Of a stretch of DNA of 64,000 nt, positions 29,915 through 41,314 are shown piece by piece (the first letter of the stretch is position 1; every line of letters begins with the position of its first letter). The position numbers and the translations under genes are program-made. Below the pieces are notes generated by a model, which was given only the letters and a program-made list of their open reading frames with translations, did not search any database and was not told the DNA's origin. Source of the DNA: Trachythela sp. YZ-2020 (Eukaryota; Cnidaria; Anthozoa; Malacalcyonacea; Clavulariidae); NCBI GenBank assembly GCA_016169945.1, contig JADLSH010000212.1:211001-275000 (forward strand), written 5' to 3'.

Positions 29915-30760
29915 TAGCGGCATGTTAAACATGAATGGGACACTGAGTAGCTCTGTAGTTCTTCAGTGCAGACCACTGCAGTACTCAACTACATGCAAAT
30001 TTTTGAAATAACTTTTTAAACTTGGCGAGATGTTTTAAACACTGCATGTTATTCATGCAGTATCTACGTTCAGTGGCATACTCTAGTTCTACACTTAAGG
30101 AGGCTCCCTCGGAGCCGAATTTTTTTAAATCTAAAAAAAACGTTATTCATTATATTAAATAAACAAAAATTCGGCTCCGAGGAATTTTTTTAAAATCGCA
30201 TATTTCAATACTTCGTACTTTAGGTGCTCGTGTGCAAAAAATAAAAAAAATTAAAAGAAGGAAATCAAAAAAAATAATAAAAGAAAAAAAATACGACAAT
30301 CTCTAAATCCACAAAATCAGTGTTGTTACTCAACGAAAAAACATTTTTTGTTCTTCTATTTCCGTTAATCCGCAATCACATTGTGGCAAAGACTCTGCCT
30401 TCCTGACCTTACAAAAATTGCAAAATAATGAATGATCGACTCTTTTTGCATGCTGCAATTAAAAACTGTAGAGAGTCTCCTTAAATGTATTTATTTCTTT
30501 TTAAGAACTATTTTTAACTATCTGTAAATTATTCTCTGCTTTTGAAGATGACATGCAGTTTGCAATATTTTCCACACAAGATATTTTTAGCTAGCACATT
30601 TAAATTTCGAAGTATATATAAAGCGAATTTTATAATTAGCCTCACCTAAAGAGTGCAATGTTTGAAATTGCTTCTCATGCAGCAGTCCCACAATTACATC
30701 CCGGTAAAGCTAAATTGTGGTAATAGCATCGCATGTAAGCGAACATATTTTTGTGCTGAT
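29915..30760. repeat. second copy of the segment upstream of the GT10 gene
   Basis: Colinear with 20080-20595 but longer, because of AT-rich and palindromic insertions in the middle. No GT10 coding sequence follows, so only the upstream part seems to have been copied. Confidence 0.6.
30112..30184. repeat. small palindrome
   Basis: CTCGGAGCCGAATTTTT at the left and AAAAATTCGGCTCCGAG at the right are perfect reverse complements around a 35-40 base A/T loop. It sits inside the duplicated segment and is absent from the copy at 20 kb. Confidence 0.75.
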
Positions 30761-30897
30761 TAATATAGTAGTAGGAGATTTATGTATGAAATCTCTAGAA
30801 ATTCTTATCATCTTGGAATCACTAGTTTCATAAGAGTGCGCGCGCCACTCTGTCTGGTATCCCGAGGTGCGCAACTGCAACGGGAGTCCGTTGTCAT

Positions 30898-31290
30898 GTA
30901 CAAGATCCAAAGTTGGGTTTCAGTAGCAGTGACAGTGCAATATATTGTGATTACATCCATTCAGTGTCCAAACATTTATTACTGCGTTTAGTTTAATTAT
31001 ACACAGCAATGTCTAGTATATGCAATGATCGTTTGTTTGGGGGCCAATATACGACAGATATAGAATTAGCATATTTTGCTTTCCTTTTTACTTGGAACAA
31101 TGCATCCTTGAAAACACTTTGCGTTGTTATGGATATACAGGATCTCTGCTCCCTTGATGCGTGCAACCCTCGTGCAATCACTCATAATTCCATTCGTAAA
31201 ATGAGATTTGGTCAGTAATAATAACTTACTACACAAATGGATGTAATCACAATATATTGCACTGTTACTGCTACTGAAATTTTGGATCTA
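30898..31290. repeat. inverted repeat pair
   Basis: Left arm about 30905-30963 (GATCCAAAGTTGGGTTTCAG, CAGTGCAATATATTGTGATT, ACATCCATT) is mirrored at about 31235-31291 (AATGGATGTAATCACAATAT, ATTGCACTGTTACTGCTACT). The roughly 270-base interior has no recognised gene. Confidence 0.7.
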
Positions 31291-31299
31291 TCTATTGAT

Positions 31300-32160
31300 T
31301 ATATATTTGTTGTTGGTTTATTCAAATTTGTATTTCTAAATTTCACTTGCATGCTATTTCACTTACTCTCGAAGTCTGAGACTGAGTAGGAGTAGAACTC
31401 TCCGTCATGGACAGGATCATCACTAAAATTTAACTTCTCCCCAGCATTGCATAATTTCCTATTTACTGTTGTCCAGTTTTTCTCAAATTGTTTTTCCTAC
31501 TTTTACTTTGTTTGGCTTAACTTGTATCAGAGTTTGGAATATACATTTCTATTAAAGTATTATACTTATATTACTGAGAAGTTTGTATCGTCCTGCATGA
31601 TTTAACTCAATCTATGTTTTGAACCTGCTTTGGAATGAACCTCTGGAATGTTGAACTTTGGCAAATGTCTGGCATAATAATGTGTATCTGATATTTCAGG
31701 CACGTAAAAATATAAAGGAGATATATAAAACTTTTTATTCACATGGATCAGGAAACGATTTGAATGTACTTGTGGATATTGAGATCAATTATGCGACTTG
31801 AGTGATACGACGTTATTTAAGAAGAATGTGTGACAAAAATAATTAACGTCTGGTTGTGTATTAGGTTTTTTAGAAATCTATTGCTATTTTGCGGTTTTGG
31901 ATGATTTTTTTGTGTAGTTTTGCGGTTTCCTAATGTCCTAATTAATCCTCTTATTTGTGTATATTTTGGCTATATATATATTTGCTAAACAGTCAATCTC
32001 GTACTCAAAGTATACCTTCTAAATGGTAAGCAATATGAACCGTTGTTGTGATTTTGTACATAATTTCTGATGAGTGATGAGTGATCCTTTCATTAATCAC
32101 CGTTAAATCTAATTACTAAAAAAAGAATTTATTACTGCACAACATTGCGTTTACGACTGC
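31300..32160. other. no gene seen
   Basis: AT-rich DNA without convincing frames or repeats that I could define. Confidence 0.35.
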
Positions 32161-32680
32161 ACAAATCTCATTTATCACCAAGGACGTCAATTCTGGGGCG
32201 GACGAATCCCCCCCACTTATTGAGCAAAGGGGGATCAATATGTAATTATCCCCCCAACTTTTTCCCACTTTTGTTTATAAGACATGTTATGATCATCAGA
32301 ATTCTGTAAAGTCTTCCCCCAAAGTGCATGAAATGGCGGGGTTTTTTTTCTACTGACTTCCAGACGAAAGATCTTCGCTCGAAACGTCGAAGTTCTTATT
32401 GTACTTTTTAGGTAGTTTTACACAACAGTCAACCGCCGTATATTTGCTACACTCTACAGTCTACCCACACTAGCACCGCACGTTCGAGGCGTTTTAGAGA
32501 CTTTAGATTTCAAAATTTTCTGGGCGAGCATGCCCGCATACACCCTAGTGCCCTCGTGCTAGCGGCATGGAGCCCCAATAGACAATTTTGGTTTTGGTCG
32601 GCCCCTTTACCACGCCCTTTCGGTTGCCAAAACGAATTTAGATCCAAGTTACGCTCCTGTCGGGAAGTGTCTATAAATGA
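32160..32680. repeat. interspersed repeat, possible hAT-like MITE
   Basis: It starts near TCTGGGGCGGACGAATCC and contains polycytosine blocks (CCCCCCAC, CCCCCCAAC) and CGGCCCCTTTACCACGCCC, ending near ACGCTCCTG. GGGGCGGA/CTCCTG-like ends resemble hAT MITEs. An inner piece (AAGATCTTCGCTCGAAACGT) looks like a second nested repeat. No target duplication is clear. Confidence 0.4.
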
Positions 32681-32864
32681 TGCGGAAATGCCCTGAAAAC
32701 GTTAAATGTGTTACATGCCTCCATAACTATTAGAAGGCTCTATCCCCCACTTTTTGAGATGGGTTTTCGCCTTTGTTTATCACTGCACAAGTTGGTTATA
32801 ACTACACCTTAAAATAACCCTGTTATCTGAAATAAAAGCACAAATTTTATTGCGAAGTTGTAGC

Positions 32865-33017
32865 AATATCATATCCCAACGTTATTCATAAACGTTGTGA
32901 TGACGTTCCCTGGGGTCGACAAATTCATGTTACCAGGACGTTCATGGCAAATGTTTTTACAATATTAAGCAAACGTTCAGACAACGTTCTTACAATGTAA
33001 TTGCGCTAGCTGCATGG
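32865..33017. repeat. ACGTT-rich inverted counterpart of 28395
   Basis: CCCAACGTTATTCATAAACG, AACGTTCAGACAACGTTC, ending GCTAGCTGCATGGG/TA. It mirrors the end at 28395. Confidence 0.4.
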
Positions 33018-33290
33018 GTAATGCAATGAAAAGGACATTCGGCTATAGAGGAGTAACAATATCAATGTGGAATTGTTCATTGTGAATAAGACAGTCGCGT
33101 GTGTGTCTTGTCTTTGGTATGTAAATGTTATATTTTATTGTGTTTTACCATAGCTAGCTTGCAGTGTTGAATAATAATGTTAGCTAGTTTTGTATTATTG
33201 TATACACATACACGGTCCCATGGAAAACAACCCTTATATACTGGATAAATATTAGCTACCATTGATAGAAAAATAAATAAGAAAATATAC
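33018..33290 (+). pseudogene. LINE 3' end remnant
   Basis: A short frame KRTFGYRGVTISMWN resembles the R-S-F-x-Y-R-x..WN box at the C-terminus of LINE RTs. About 150 bases on, ACACGGTCCCATGGAAAAC and CTGGATAAATATTAG resemble the 3' UTR of the LINE at 8732-11258 (ACACGGCCCTTTGAAAACC). Heavily 5' truncated. Confidence 0.5.
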
Positions 33291-33299
33291 TTTTAATTT

Positions 33300-34480
33300 A
33301 AAGCATTTCACCTTTCTAACAAAGACCGCACCATATGATATATTTTGTTCGTGCGACATGAAGCGAAAGACAATTTCGAAAAGAAATTTTGAAAGATATG
33401 AAGAACATAAGTATAGTGAAATGATGAAATTAATGCTGTGCGTTTTAGCAACTCAGAGCGCAGTTGTCTTCCCCACTTAACTGTTAACTTCATGTTATAT
33501 AACAATTAACACCCGGTCTCTGGTATTTTGCCATACACTTGATTGTTATATACAGGCACTCAGTACTCATGAACAGGACAATGTCAATAATGATCAATTT
33601 TCGGACAAATATTTTAGATAAACATATAAAAGATAAATATTTTTACGGATTTGTTACGCGTTTGGTTCCAATCAAATATAAATATGCAAAATCACTCTCG
33701 CATGACGGTGACACGTAGCTAAATAACAATTATCGGTCAGTACAACGCCAACGAATCCACAGTAAAGCAAGAGAAATGAACAATTATTCCCATACATAAT
33801 TTGAAATGTTAAAATATTAGGTACAACTACAGAAATGTTCATTCTATTCTGCCCCGACGTTATGGCATGGTTCTGGGGAATATGTAAGGAAATTAAAAAT
33901 GCAATATTTAGAATGCTTTATAATTACGCATTTTTGGTGTTAATTTACAGAAACTATATACAGCAATACTCACCAATATAGAAATGTTGTTAAATCAATC
34001 CCTTTCGAGTTCACAGAAGAACTTTTATTTCCACATTTCAACACACAACCTTCGTTTTCGTATTCGAGAGATTCAGCTAAAGATAATGCACAAGAATTTA
34101 ATTAAGTTCCTGAACAATATTAACAGCTGGATGCACAAACCACGAACAGCGTGCAGGAGCATCAATGTTTGGTTTCCTTTTGAAAACCAGATTTTTACAA
34201 TTTTACTGCGAACCTCAGCGAAACAGCACACTATTCTTGACACATGTTGTAACAAGTTTGAATTTCCCGCCAAGTCCAAGGTCACTTTTATATACTGAAG
34301 CGTATCTCGACTTTGTGTAGTGCAATCTGTCCACATTATACTGTAGTCTGACAAAATGTCGAACAGACACAAAATTGTACCTTGAATATATCATAAATAT
34401 CACGTTTCTAGCCTTTTTCTGTTACCTATATGCTTTATATCGCTAAAACGAACATAAATATCTTTATAGTATAAGTAGTA
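33300..34480. other. no gene seen
   Basis: Frames of up to about 100 codons overlap on both strands (33984-34298 and 34073-34372), with no family resemblance and low-complexity composition. I call no gene. Confidence 0.4.
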
Positions 34481-34485
34481 TCTAA

Positions 34486-35335
34486 CGAGCAATTCGATTG
34501 GTTAATTGCGCGTGCTTTATGACGCAATAAAGCACGGCCACTGTTCTGATTTTTCCCGCTTCGTCCCCGTTTGTTAAATTTTCCTCGGAATTGTCAATAC
34601 AATATGAAGAAAATTATAATAGCTTTAAATCCAAAGTCTGTTTGAAAGCAAAAAAAGTAGACCTAAACGAGATGAAAAAAGACAGCTAACAAATGACAAC
34701 GGCACATAAACGGCGAATAAAGATTCGTAGCTGTGTCTGAGTTTGAAATATACTTTTTTGCTTGAAAGTTCGCATTCAATGGCGACAAGAAACGCGAAAT
34801 CTCTGCTATTTTGACATTCAAAGGTACAGAAACTCTATTTAAACACAAAGCAAACCAAATTTATCCACAGTTCTAGGTGCAAAAAATTAAAATTAACCAT
34901 TTTGGTATTGATTTAGATAACACTATGTCTATAGTTTTTAAGCTGTCAAGATGCAACGACAAAAACCTATACAAGCTTTGACAGTTTGTCTGAGAATTTC
35001 TTTTTACCACATACCATTGAACAACAAAAAACACAACAAAAATAATCGAACAGTATATTAAAAAAAACCTGCCTGATATATTATTTGGTTCAAGATGAAA
35101 AATCCAACTTGACAGCCAATGCCGTCAAAGCAGCTTGATAAAAATCTTCGCTTTTATACCGAATCCGGGACAAAAGTGAAGCAGAACAACGAAAAACCAA
35201 TCTGTCTATCATTGTGGACTATTTTTGAACAGTTTTTGCGCTTTTTTAATCCCTATGCTTCTCTCGTGTTCTCCCAACATTCCCCTCGTGCTTTATCACA
35301 CCATAAAGCACGCGGACTCGTTTTCTATTTCTTAA
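34486..35335. mobile_element. MITE-like element with hairpins at both ends
   Basis: The left end has GATTGGTTAATTGCGCGTGC, then GCGTGCTTTATGACGCAATAAAGCACG, a stem-loop, followed by TTTTTCCCGC. The right end has CTCGTGCTTTATCACACCATAAAGCACG, another stem-loop, then GACTCGTTTTCTATTTC. The same architecture with a different stem (GTGTTTCTATA...TATAGAAACAC) is seen at 60165-60655. The interior is non-coding. Confidence 0.5.
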
Positions 35336-35340
35336 GTACT

Positions 35341-35814
35341 GCATAGTCGAGTTTCTAAGTAATCCGAGGAATTTCTGAATTGATATTACGGAAAAGTTTT
35401 ATCAATATACGTTGAAACGGCAAATGTAGTTCTATAGTTTGGCATATTGTGAACACACATAATCGTATGTTGCGAGGTATCTTGAATATAATTATTTCTA
35501 CATTGCCTTTAATTGTTGGGTTTCCAGGCTTTGGCTACTATAATGGTTTATACCGCTATAAAAGAGCGTGAACGTATGTACAACATAGTAGAAGTATCAA
35601 GTATGACGGACAGCAGCGCGTTTGAAATGTGCCAATGTGGTAGGGTGTTGATGCCAGGTATCGGCAGCACTTTCCTTGCGATAGTAACTTCTAGTACTAC
35701 CGCTATTGGTATGCCAACGTTTAATTGTTTAAATCAGAAATACATGCATGCAGAATCCCCTCCCTCATTCGAAGTAAACAATTATACTCTCCAAAAGTTA
35801 TTGTAACATGAAGT
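35341..35814. repeat. non-coding; end matches 14.9 kb inverted
   Basis: 35760-35815 (CTCCAAAAGTTATTGTAACA, TGAAGTACTAATCACTGTAA) is the reverse complement of about 14935-14990 (GTTACAGTGATCAACTCAGTACTTCATG). The rest holds a short frame (35513-35806) without family resemblance. Confidence 0.5.
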
Positions 35815-36740
35815 ACTAATCACTGTAACCACGGTAACGCCAACACACAGCTAGCTTATATATTTTATTTTTTATAAAAATGGTAAAATAGTGATAGGGT
35901 TTGTATGTAATATATACAAACCGCACAAAAGGTCTTTATCAGATTTAAAACATCGAGGCGCAGCCGAGTGTTTTAGATCTGATAAAGGCCGAACTGTAAG
36001 GTTTGTATATTACTTCTAAAATGACTCGTTTTGTACGCTCACTGGCGTTGGAATTTTGAAGATTGATGTTATCTACACTGTAAAATTTGAAGGAGAAAAT
36101 TTGAACAAGTCTATATCAAATATATAGATCCGCTACGGGTCATGAGTTTGCTTTGTATTTTGCCTATGAATAATTAATGAATTTTAGAAGTTTATCTATA
36201 AAATTATCAATTGCCCAACTATATAAAGTAGGTATGTTATTTTTTGTACTCTTTTAGTTTTGAATTGCTGTAAAATTCAACCTTACACGTCTCACAAAAC
36301 GTTTCGAAATTTTCATAAAACTTCACCTGTCTTTTGAACAGTATTTTAATACTTGTTTTTGAAATGGAGTTTTTTAGATTTAATATGCTGTTTCTTATTC
36401 TATAACGTATTTGAATTAATACTAAAATACTTTCTAAAATACTTTTTTCTGTTTAGTCAGTTACCTACGCATTTTCAAATCCACAAACTATACTGCACGC
36501 AATACACGGCAAAAGCAAGCATGCAAAACTGATAGGCACTCGCCCGTTTCGGTCTTCTTACTGTTTTCTTCTCGTGTTGACTTTGACAAGTAAAAGTCCT
36601 ATAAAAATTTCCAATTATCTTGTTTAGGAGACTTTATTTGTCTGTACTACTAATAATATGTCCCGACTCGATGACTCCCGAATACAAAACTGTTTTTGAA
36701 TTTTGAATTTTTTTTGCAAAATAGCAGTTAATTTCTGACT
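35815..36740 (+). repeat. dispersed repeat, longest copy
   Basis: Contains all blocks found separately at 1145-1370 and 16345-16840, which shows that those are parts of one family of at least 0.9 kb. It includes a palindromic sub-repeat at about 35910-36010 (TTTGTATGTAATATA.. mirrored by GTTTGTATATTAC, and AGGTCTTTATCAGAT mirrored by ATCTGATAAAGGCC). Confidence 0.6.
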
Positions 36741-37220
36741 GATTGCAATGGCGGGATGAAAGGTGGTTTCGTCTGCTTTAGTTGTGATTGTGATTCTTGT
36801 ATTTGTTCCCAGAAAGTGGTGTTTAATTTTTGCTCGGCTGACATCTTTCCAGAACTGCTGAATGCAAGTTTATATGACTAGATGTATCGACAGGACACAT
36901 ATTTAGGGACCGTTCATTACTTATACGATAGAGTGGGGTGGAAAAAAATGAGGGGGCTATGCAATGTTCAACTTGTCCAATGGGGCGGATCCTTGTTTTT
37001 GTAACAGTCTTTGGGGGGGGGGTGGGGGATTATAAAAATTGTGGTACTTGTCTTCAAATGTAACATTTCTGCTGAACGGGACATTTCTGGCGAAAATGAA
37101 AGGTTAACATTGTGTAAAATTTAAAAGTTCAGTCAATACGAAAAACGAAAAATCAGGGTCAACAAGGCCAAATCCACACTCGTGCTGCGAGACATACCAC
37201 CAAGAATTCGTAGTCATGCC
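36741..37220. other. no gene; possible MITE end at 36907
   Basis: GGACCGTTCATTACTTATAC at 36909 begins a G-rich stretch (GTGGGGTGG, GGGGGGGGGGTGGGGG at about 37011-37027). An inverted look-alike (TATAAATAATTAACGGTCC) lies at 42449-42467 on the far side of the LINE, so the LINE may sit in an older element. No target duplication found. Confidence 0.3.
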
Positions 37221-37451
37221 ATTATTATTATTATTATTATTACATTTAAACACTCCCAAAAGGGTTTTTCAGTGCTTAATTACATGATAAAGTATTTAAA
37301 CTATAAAATGTTTTCTAAGATTACTATAAAATGTTATCTAAACTACAAAATGTTATCCAAACTATAAAAACCCCTCCAAGATTGTAGAACTATACTATAT
37401 ATAAAAACTATTCAAGAACTATTAAAAATGTCATTCCTGATCTTCAAAAAA

Positions 37452-40400
37452 TTATTTTAACAATAAACTTTTAAGTTCATGTTTAAATCGTTGCAAACTA
37501 AAATTATTGTCTTTCAACCATTCTGGCAAACTGTTCCATATAGATACAGCACGATAGCTAAAAGAACGTTGTCCGGTCGTCGTCCTGCAAAAAGGTATTT
37601 GTAAATTTCCACTAGTTCTCGTATTCAAATTATGTAGCTGTGATCTTGTCTCAAACATGGAGCACAAATATGATGGAGCCATACCTCTGATACATTTAAA
37701 AACCATTACGGTGTCTCTAAAACGCAACATGTAACTAACTGGTAACCAGTTTAGCTGTTTTAAAGATGGTGTGATGTGATCGAATTTCCTTTTTCTCGTG
37801 ACGATACGTGCAGCAAAGTTTTGAACTTTTTGCAATTTTGCAATATTTTTCTTTGATGAATTTGACCATATAGTTGAACAGTAATAGAGTTTACTAAAAA
37901 CTAAAGCGTTTATTATACGAAGTAATGTTTTCTTATAAAAAATATGCTTTGCTCTGTTAATTTGACATAGGCTTCCTACACAAGAGGAAACCAATTTAGT
38001 AATATGCTCGTCGTACTTTAAGCTGCTATCCAATGTAACGCCTAGATCTGTGGCCGAAGTTACAGGAATTAGTCCTTTCCCCAATAAGGAAATTTGAAAA
38101 TTTGTAGGTATCTGTTTCAACATGTAACGAGTTCCAAACATGAGCAGTTTCGTTTTCTCTGGATTAATGAGGAGACTATTTAACGAACACCAGGAAGCAA
38201 CTCTTTGAAGATCCTCGTTAAGTTTGACAACCGCTGACGTCATTTCGTTGATTGGAAAGGACAGAAAAAGTTTCGAATCATCCACAAACGACTTTAGGGA
38301 ACATACTTTTGGTGCCATCGGTAGATCATTTATATAAATGTTAAATAACATCGGTCCAAGAATCGAACCCTGTGGAACACCATGGGTAATTTCGCGTTCT
38401 TCAGAGAGTGTCGATCCAAGACGCACAGCCTGTTTGCGTTCTGTCAAATAACTTTTGAACCAACATGTTGCCGTATTTGATACGCCCAACACATTGAGCT
38501 TCTTCAATAGTAACGCATGATCTATACTGTCAAAGGCCTTAGAGAGATCTAATAAAACTATAGCCACGACCTCCTTATCATCCATGGATTTTAAAATCTT
38601 GTCCGATATTAATAAATTTAATGTTTCGGTTGAGTGCATCTTTTTGTTTCCATTTTGGTGTTCGCTTAAACATTTCTTCTGTGTCGTATAGTCGGTTAAC
38701 TGTTCTAAAGCCACACGCTCGCAAATCTTTGATGCTGCCGATAACAAGGAAATCGGACGATTATTATTTGCTATTTCATAGTCACCCTCTTTTAACAATG
38801 GAATGACTTCCGATAACTTCCACGCAGTGGGAAACGTGGATTCTCGCAACGAGCAGTTTACAATGTCCGTAAGGGGATGAAGAATGTAGGGCAAAGCATC
38901 TTTGATCAAAGACATGGAAACCTTATCTGGTCCGGGAGCCTTATTGGATGGAAACGAGTACACGATTCTGCGAATCACGTCACAGGATACAGGATGAAAG
39001 TGAAATTTGTCGTCTTCTGCACAAGGGTCAAACGGTATTTCAAGAGAAGTTCTTGGAAGATCATATGTAATAGCCATAGCTCTCGAATCTACAGACGCTT
39101 TTGCCCCAACCGAGGTAAAGAAATCATTAAATTCATTTGCCAACTCACTAACATTCCGAGAATACACTGGACGTGATATTTCTTTCCTAGGAATACATTC
39201 TCTAATAATTTTCCACAAGGAGTTATTGTTGTTATTGTTGTTATTGATTTTATTATGTACAAACTTTCTTTCGGCTTCTCTCAATTTTTCTTTAACCTGA
39301 TTCTTATACGATCGATATCTGTCCCAGTCCAAAGCCTGACCAGTTTCACGAGCGATTCTGTGAAATATTTTTCTCTTTTTCTTCATTTCAACAATTTCCC
39401 TATCGACAAAAGGGCACAAACGAAGTTTGATCTTTATAGTCTTTGTAGGAGCATGCATGTTTAAAACGTTCAGAAATTTTTGATTAAAATTATCTGTTTT
39501 TTGGTTAATATCATTATCAATAGAGTTTTCCTGCCAGGTAATTTGTGCCAAATCTCTGGTAAATCGTTCAGGGGAGTAATTCTTGAGACTTCTTGTGACT
39601 ATATAACCAGACAATTGTTTTGGTAATTTAAGTTTTAATATTGAATAAACCAGGTAATGGTCACTAATATGCGTCACTTCAACACCACTTTTCTCAACCA
39701 AACTTGTATTTGATGCCAGGATCACATCAATGAGAGAGGAGGACTGCACAGTCACTCTAGTAGGTTCTTTAATGAGTTGTGATAAGTTCAAACTGTTGCA
39801 CATTTCATTCAGCGCTTCAGATTCTGGACTGACTTTTAATAAATTGCAATTTAAGTCACCCGCTACAAATATATCTTTTCTAAAGGTAAGAGCATACGAG
39901 TAATTGTCCATAAAATCCTCCACAAGACATGAAACTGGACAATCCGGCGGTCTATAGGCAACACATAGTAAAAACGATTTCATTTTTTTGTGTTGAATTT
40001 GCAGCCATAATTGATGAAAACCCGCTGATGAGATTACAGATATGTCCTTTATAATCTTAGTTTTCAAGGAAGTGCGAGTAAAGACACAAACGCCTCCTCC
40101 TTGTTTATTGAGGCGATCTAGACGTGACAACGTATAACCTTCAATTTCGACTTCTGAATTTCGGACCGTTGAATTAAGCCATGATTCCGATATTGTTAAA
40201 ATATCATACTGTCGTTCATGTGTTAATTGTCTCAACTGTATTAAGTTGTCTCTATTTTTTAACGATCTAACATTTAAATGGGCAAGAATAAGTCTTGAAC
40301 TTTGATAGCGGTTTTGTACATTCGAACGTACGTTAAGATTAGTTTGTATCGGATTTGTAGTGCATTGGTTGTTTGCTTTAATGGAAATACAATTTGAGGG

Positions 40401-40481
40401 ATTATGTCTTCTAGGGAAATCACTTAATAATGATAGCGGAACCAGTTTATTGATTGGTATTTCCACTTGGGATGCGTACAA
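37452..40481 (-). CDS. LINE ORF2: endonuclease-reverse transcriptase
   Basis: About 1009 open codons. Endonuclease motifs: LAHLNVRSL, ISESWL, GGGVCVFTR, AYRPPD, FVAGDLNCNLL, SSLIDVIL, HISDHYLVY. An Asn run (INNNNNNNN) lies between the domains. RT: PSNKAPGPDKVSMSLIKDA, NNRPISLLSAASK, motif A LLDLSKAFDSIDHALL, motif B GVPQGSILGPMLFNIYINDL, motif C SFVDDSKLF, then the thumb and YYCSTIWSNSS / KVQNFAARIVT / RSFSYRAVSIWNSLP. All catalytic residues are present, so this ORF could be active. There is no ATG upstream of the endonuclease domain (the frame opens with TTG). It overlaps ORF1 by at least 58 bases in the -1 frame. Confidence 0.9.
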   Translation of the reverse strand: MYASQVEIPINKLVPLSLLSDFPRRHNPSNCISIKANNQCTTNPIQTNLNVRSNVQNRYQSSRLILAHLNVRSLKNRDNLIQLRQLTHERQYDILTISESWLNSTVRNSEVEIEGYTLSRLDRLNKQGGGVCVFTRTSLKTKIIKDISVISSAGFHQLWLQIQHKKMKSFLLCVAYRPPDCPVSCLVEDFMDNYSYALTFRKDIFVAGDLNCNLLKVSPESEALNEMCNSLNLSQLIKEPTRVTVQSSSLIDVILASNTSLVEKSGVEVTHISDHYLVYSILKLKLPKQLSGYIVTRSLKNYSPERFTRDLAQITWQENSIDNDINQKTDNFNQKFLNVLNMHAPTKTIKIKLRLCPFVDREIVEMKKKRKIFHRIARETGQALDWDRYRSYKNQVKEKLREAERKFVHNKINNNNNNNNSLWKIIRECIPRKEISRPVYSRNVSELANEFNDFFTSVGAKASVDSRAMAITYDLPRTSLEIPFDPCAEDDKFHFHPVSCDVIRRIVYSFPSNKAPGPDKVSMSLIKDALPYILHPLTDIVNCSLRESTFPTAWKLSEVIPLLKEGDYEIANNNRPISLLSAASKICERVALEQLTDYTTQKKCLSEHQNGNKKMHSTETLNLLISDKILKSMDDKEVVAIVLLDLSKAFDSIDHALLLKKLNVLGVSNTATCWFKSYLTERKQAVRLGSTLSEEREITHGVPQGSILGPMLFNIYINDLPMAPKVCSLKSFVDDSKLFLSFPINEMTSAVVKLNEDLQRVASWCSLNSLLINPEKTKLLMFGTRYMLKQIPTNFQISLLGKGLIPVTSATDLGVTLDSSLKYDEHITKLVSSCVGSLCQINRAKHIFYKKTLLRIINALVFSKLYYCSTIWSNSSKKNIAKLQKVQNFAARIVTRKRKFDHITPSLKQLNWLPVSYMLRFRDTVMVFKCIRGMAPSYLCSMFETRSQLHNLNTRTSGNLQIPFCRTTTGQRSFSYRAVSIWNSLPEWLKDNNFSLQRFKHELKSLLLK

Positions 40482-41314
40482 AAATCCGCTTCACTGTTTT
40501 GTTTAGGTTTGCCATTCCCAGATTTACACTTTCGTTCATATTGCGGTAAAGGTACATCATTACCAGTGCAGTAATTATTTACGACAAGGTTCCGATCTTT
40601 TGGTCTTCGAATTGATTTTGCATGACTTTTCCTCGGTTGTTCTCCGAGTCTGGTAATACGAACTGGGATTTGATTGTAATTATGTGTGCCACCGTATTTC
40701 CCGGGCGTATGACTTTGGGATTTAAAATTACATAGCTGAGAGGATTCTATTGAATTCCCCTCAAGATTTTCCACAAAGGAAAATTCATGCATAGTTGGAC
40801 AATTAACCGCTAACGAATTTTCATTACCGTGATATACAGTATTTTGCGGCAAAGTGTTTTTGGGATGGTTTTCCAAAGCATCAGCACTTTGAATCGCCGC
40901 TTCGAATGTTTCGGAGTCCAAATCCGATTGGTGGCATTTCTCCCTAAGGTTGATAGATCGGTTCTCACGAGACAAGCCTTGAGGGCGAGTTGTTATATAG
41001 TTGTTTACATATTCGGGCTCACTCGGCTTTTGTTCACTATTGTGAGCATTTCTATTATTATAATATATAGTATCGTCGAGAGGTCCCAACTCAGGGCTGG
41101 ACGTTTGGGTTGAACAGTCAATGACTTTTAATAAACACGAAGCCGAATTTACAACATGTTTATCCAACCTTTCTCGCATGTCATGCACTTCCTTTCTAAG
41201 TTGAATTACTACATCGCTAAGTTTTCCCACCTTGTGATCATTGACTTTAACATCATTTTGCGATATCACTTGCTCCAATTTAATACCTTCCAGATCGACA
41301 GACAACTCATACAT
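40424..41314 (-). CDS. LINE ORF1, second frame (C-terminal part)
   Basis: About 296 codons. It begins with a likely coiled coil (GIKLEQVISQNDVKVNDHKV, QLRKEVHDMRERLDKHV), then a polar linker rich in N/S/Q, and a basic C-terminus (RITRLGEQPRKSHAKSIRRP). No SGNH esterase motifs are visible, unlike ORF1 of the LINE at 23.5 kb. It probably continues the frame of 41739-41266 after a frameshift near 41290. Its end overlaps ORF2. Confidence 0.65.
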   Translation of the reverse strand: MYELSVDLEGIKLEQVISQNDVKVNDHKVGKLSDVVIQLRKEVHDMRERLDKHVVNSASCLLKVIDCSTQTSSPELGPLDDTIYYNNRNAHNSEQKPSEPEYVNNYITTRPQGLSRENRSINLREKCHQSDLDSETFEAAIQSADALENHPKNTLPQNTVYHGNENSLAVNCPTMHEFSFVENLEGNSIESSQLCNFKSQSHTPGKYGGTHNYNQIPVRITRLGEQPRKSHAKSIRRPKDRNLVVNNYCTGNDVPLPQYERKCKSGNGKPKQNSEADFCTHPKWKYQSINWFRYHY

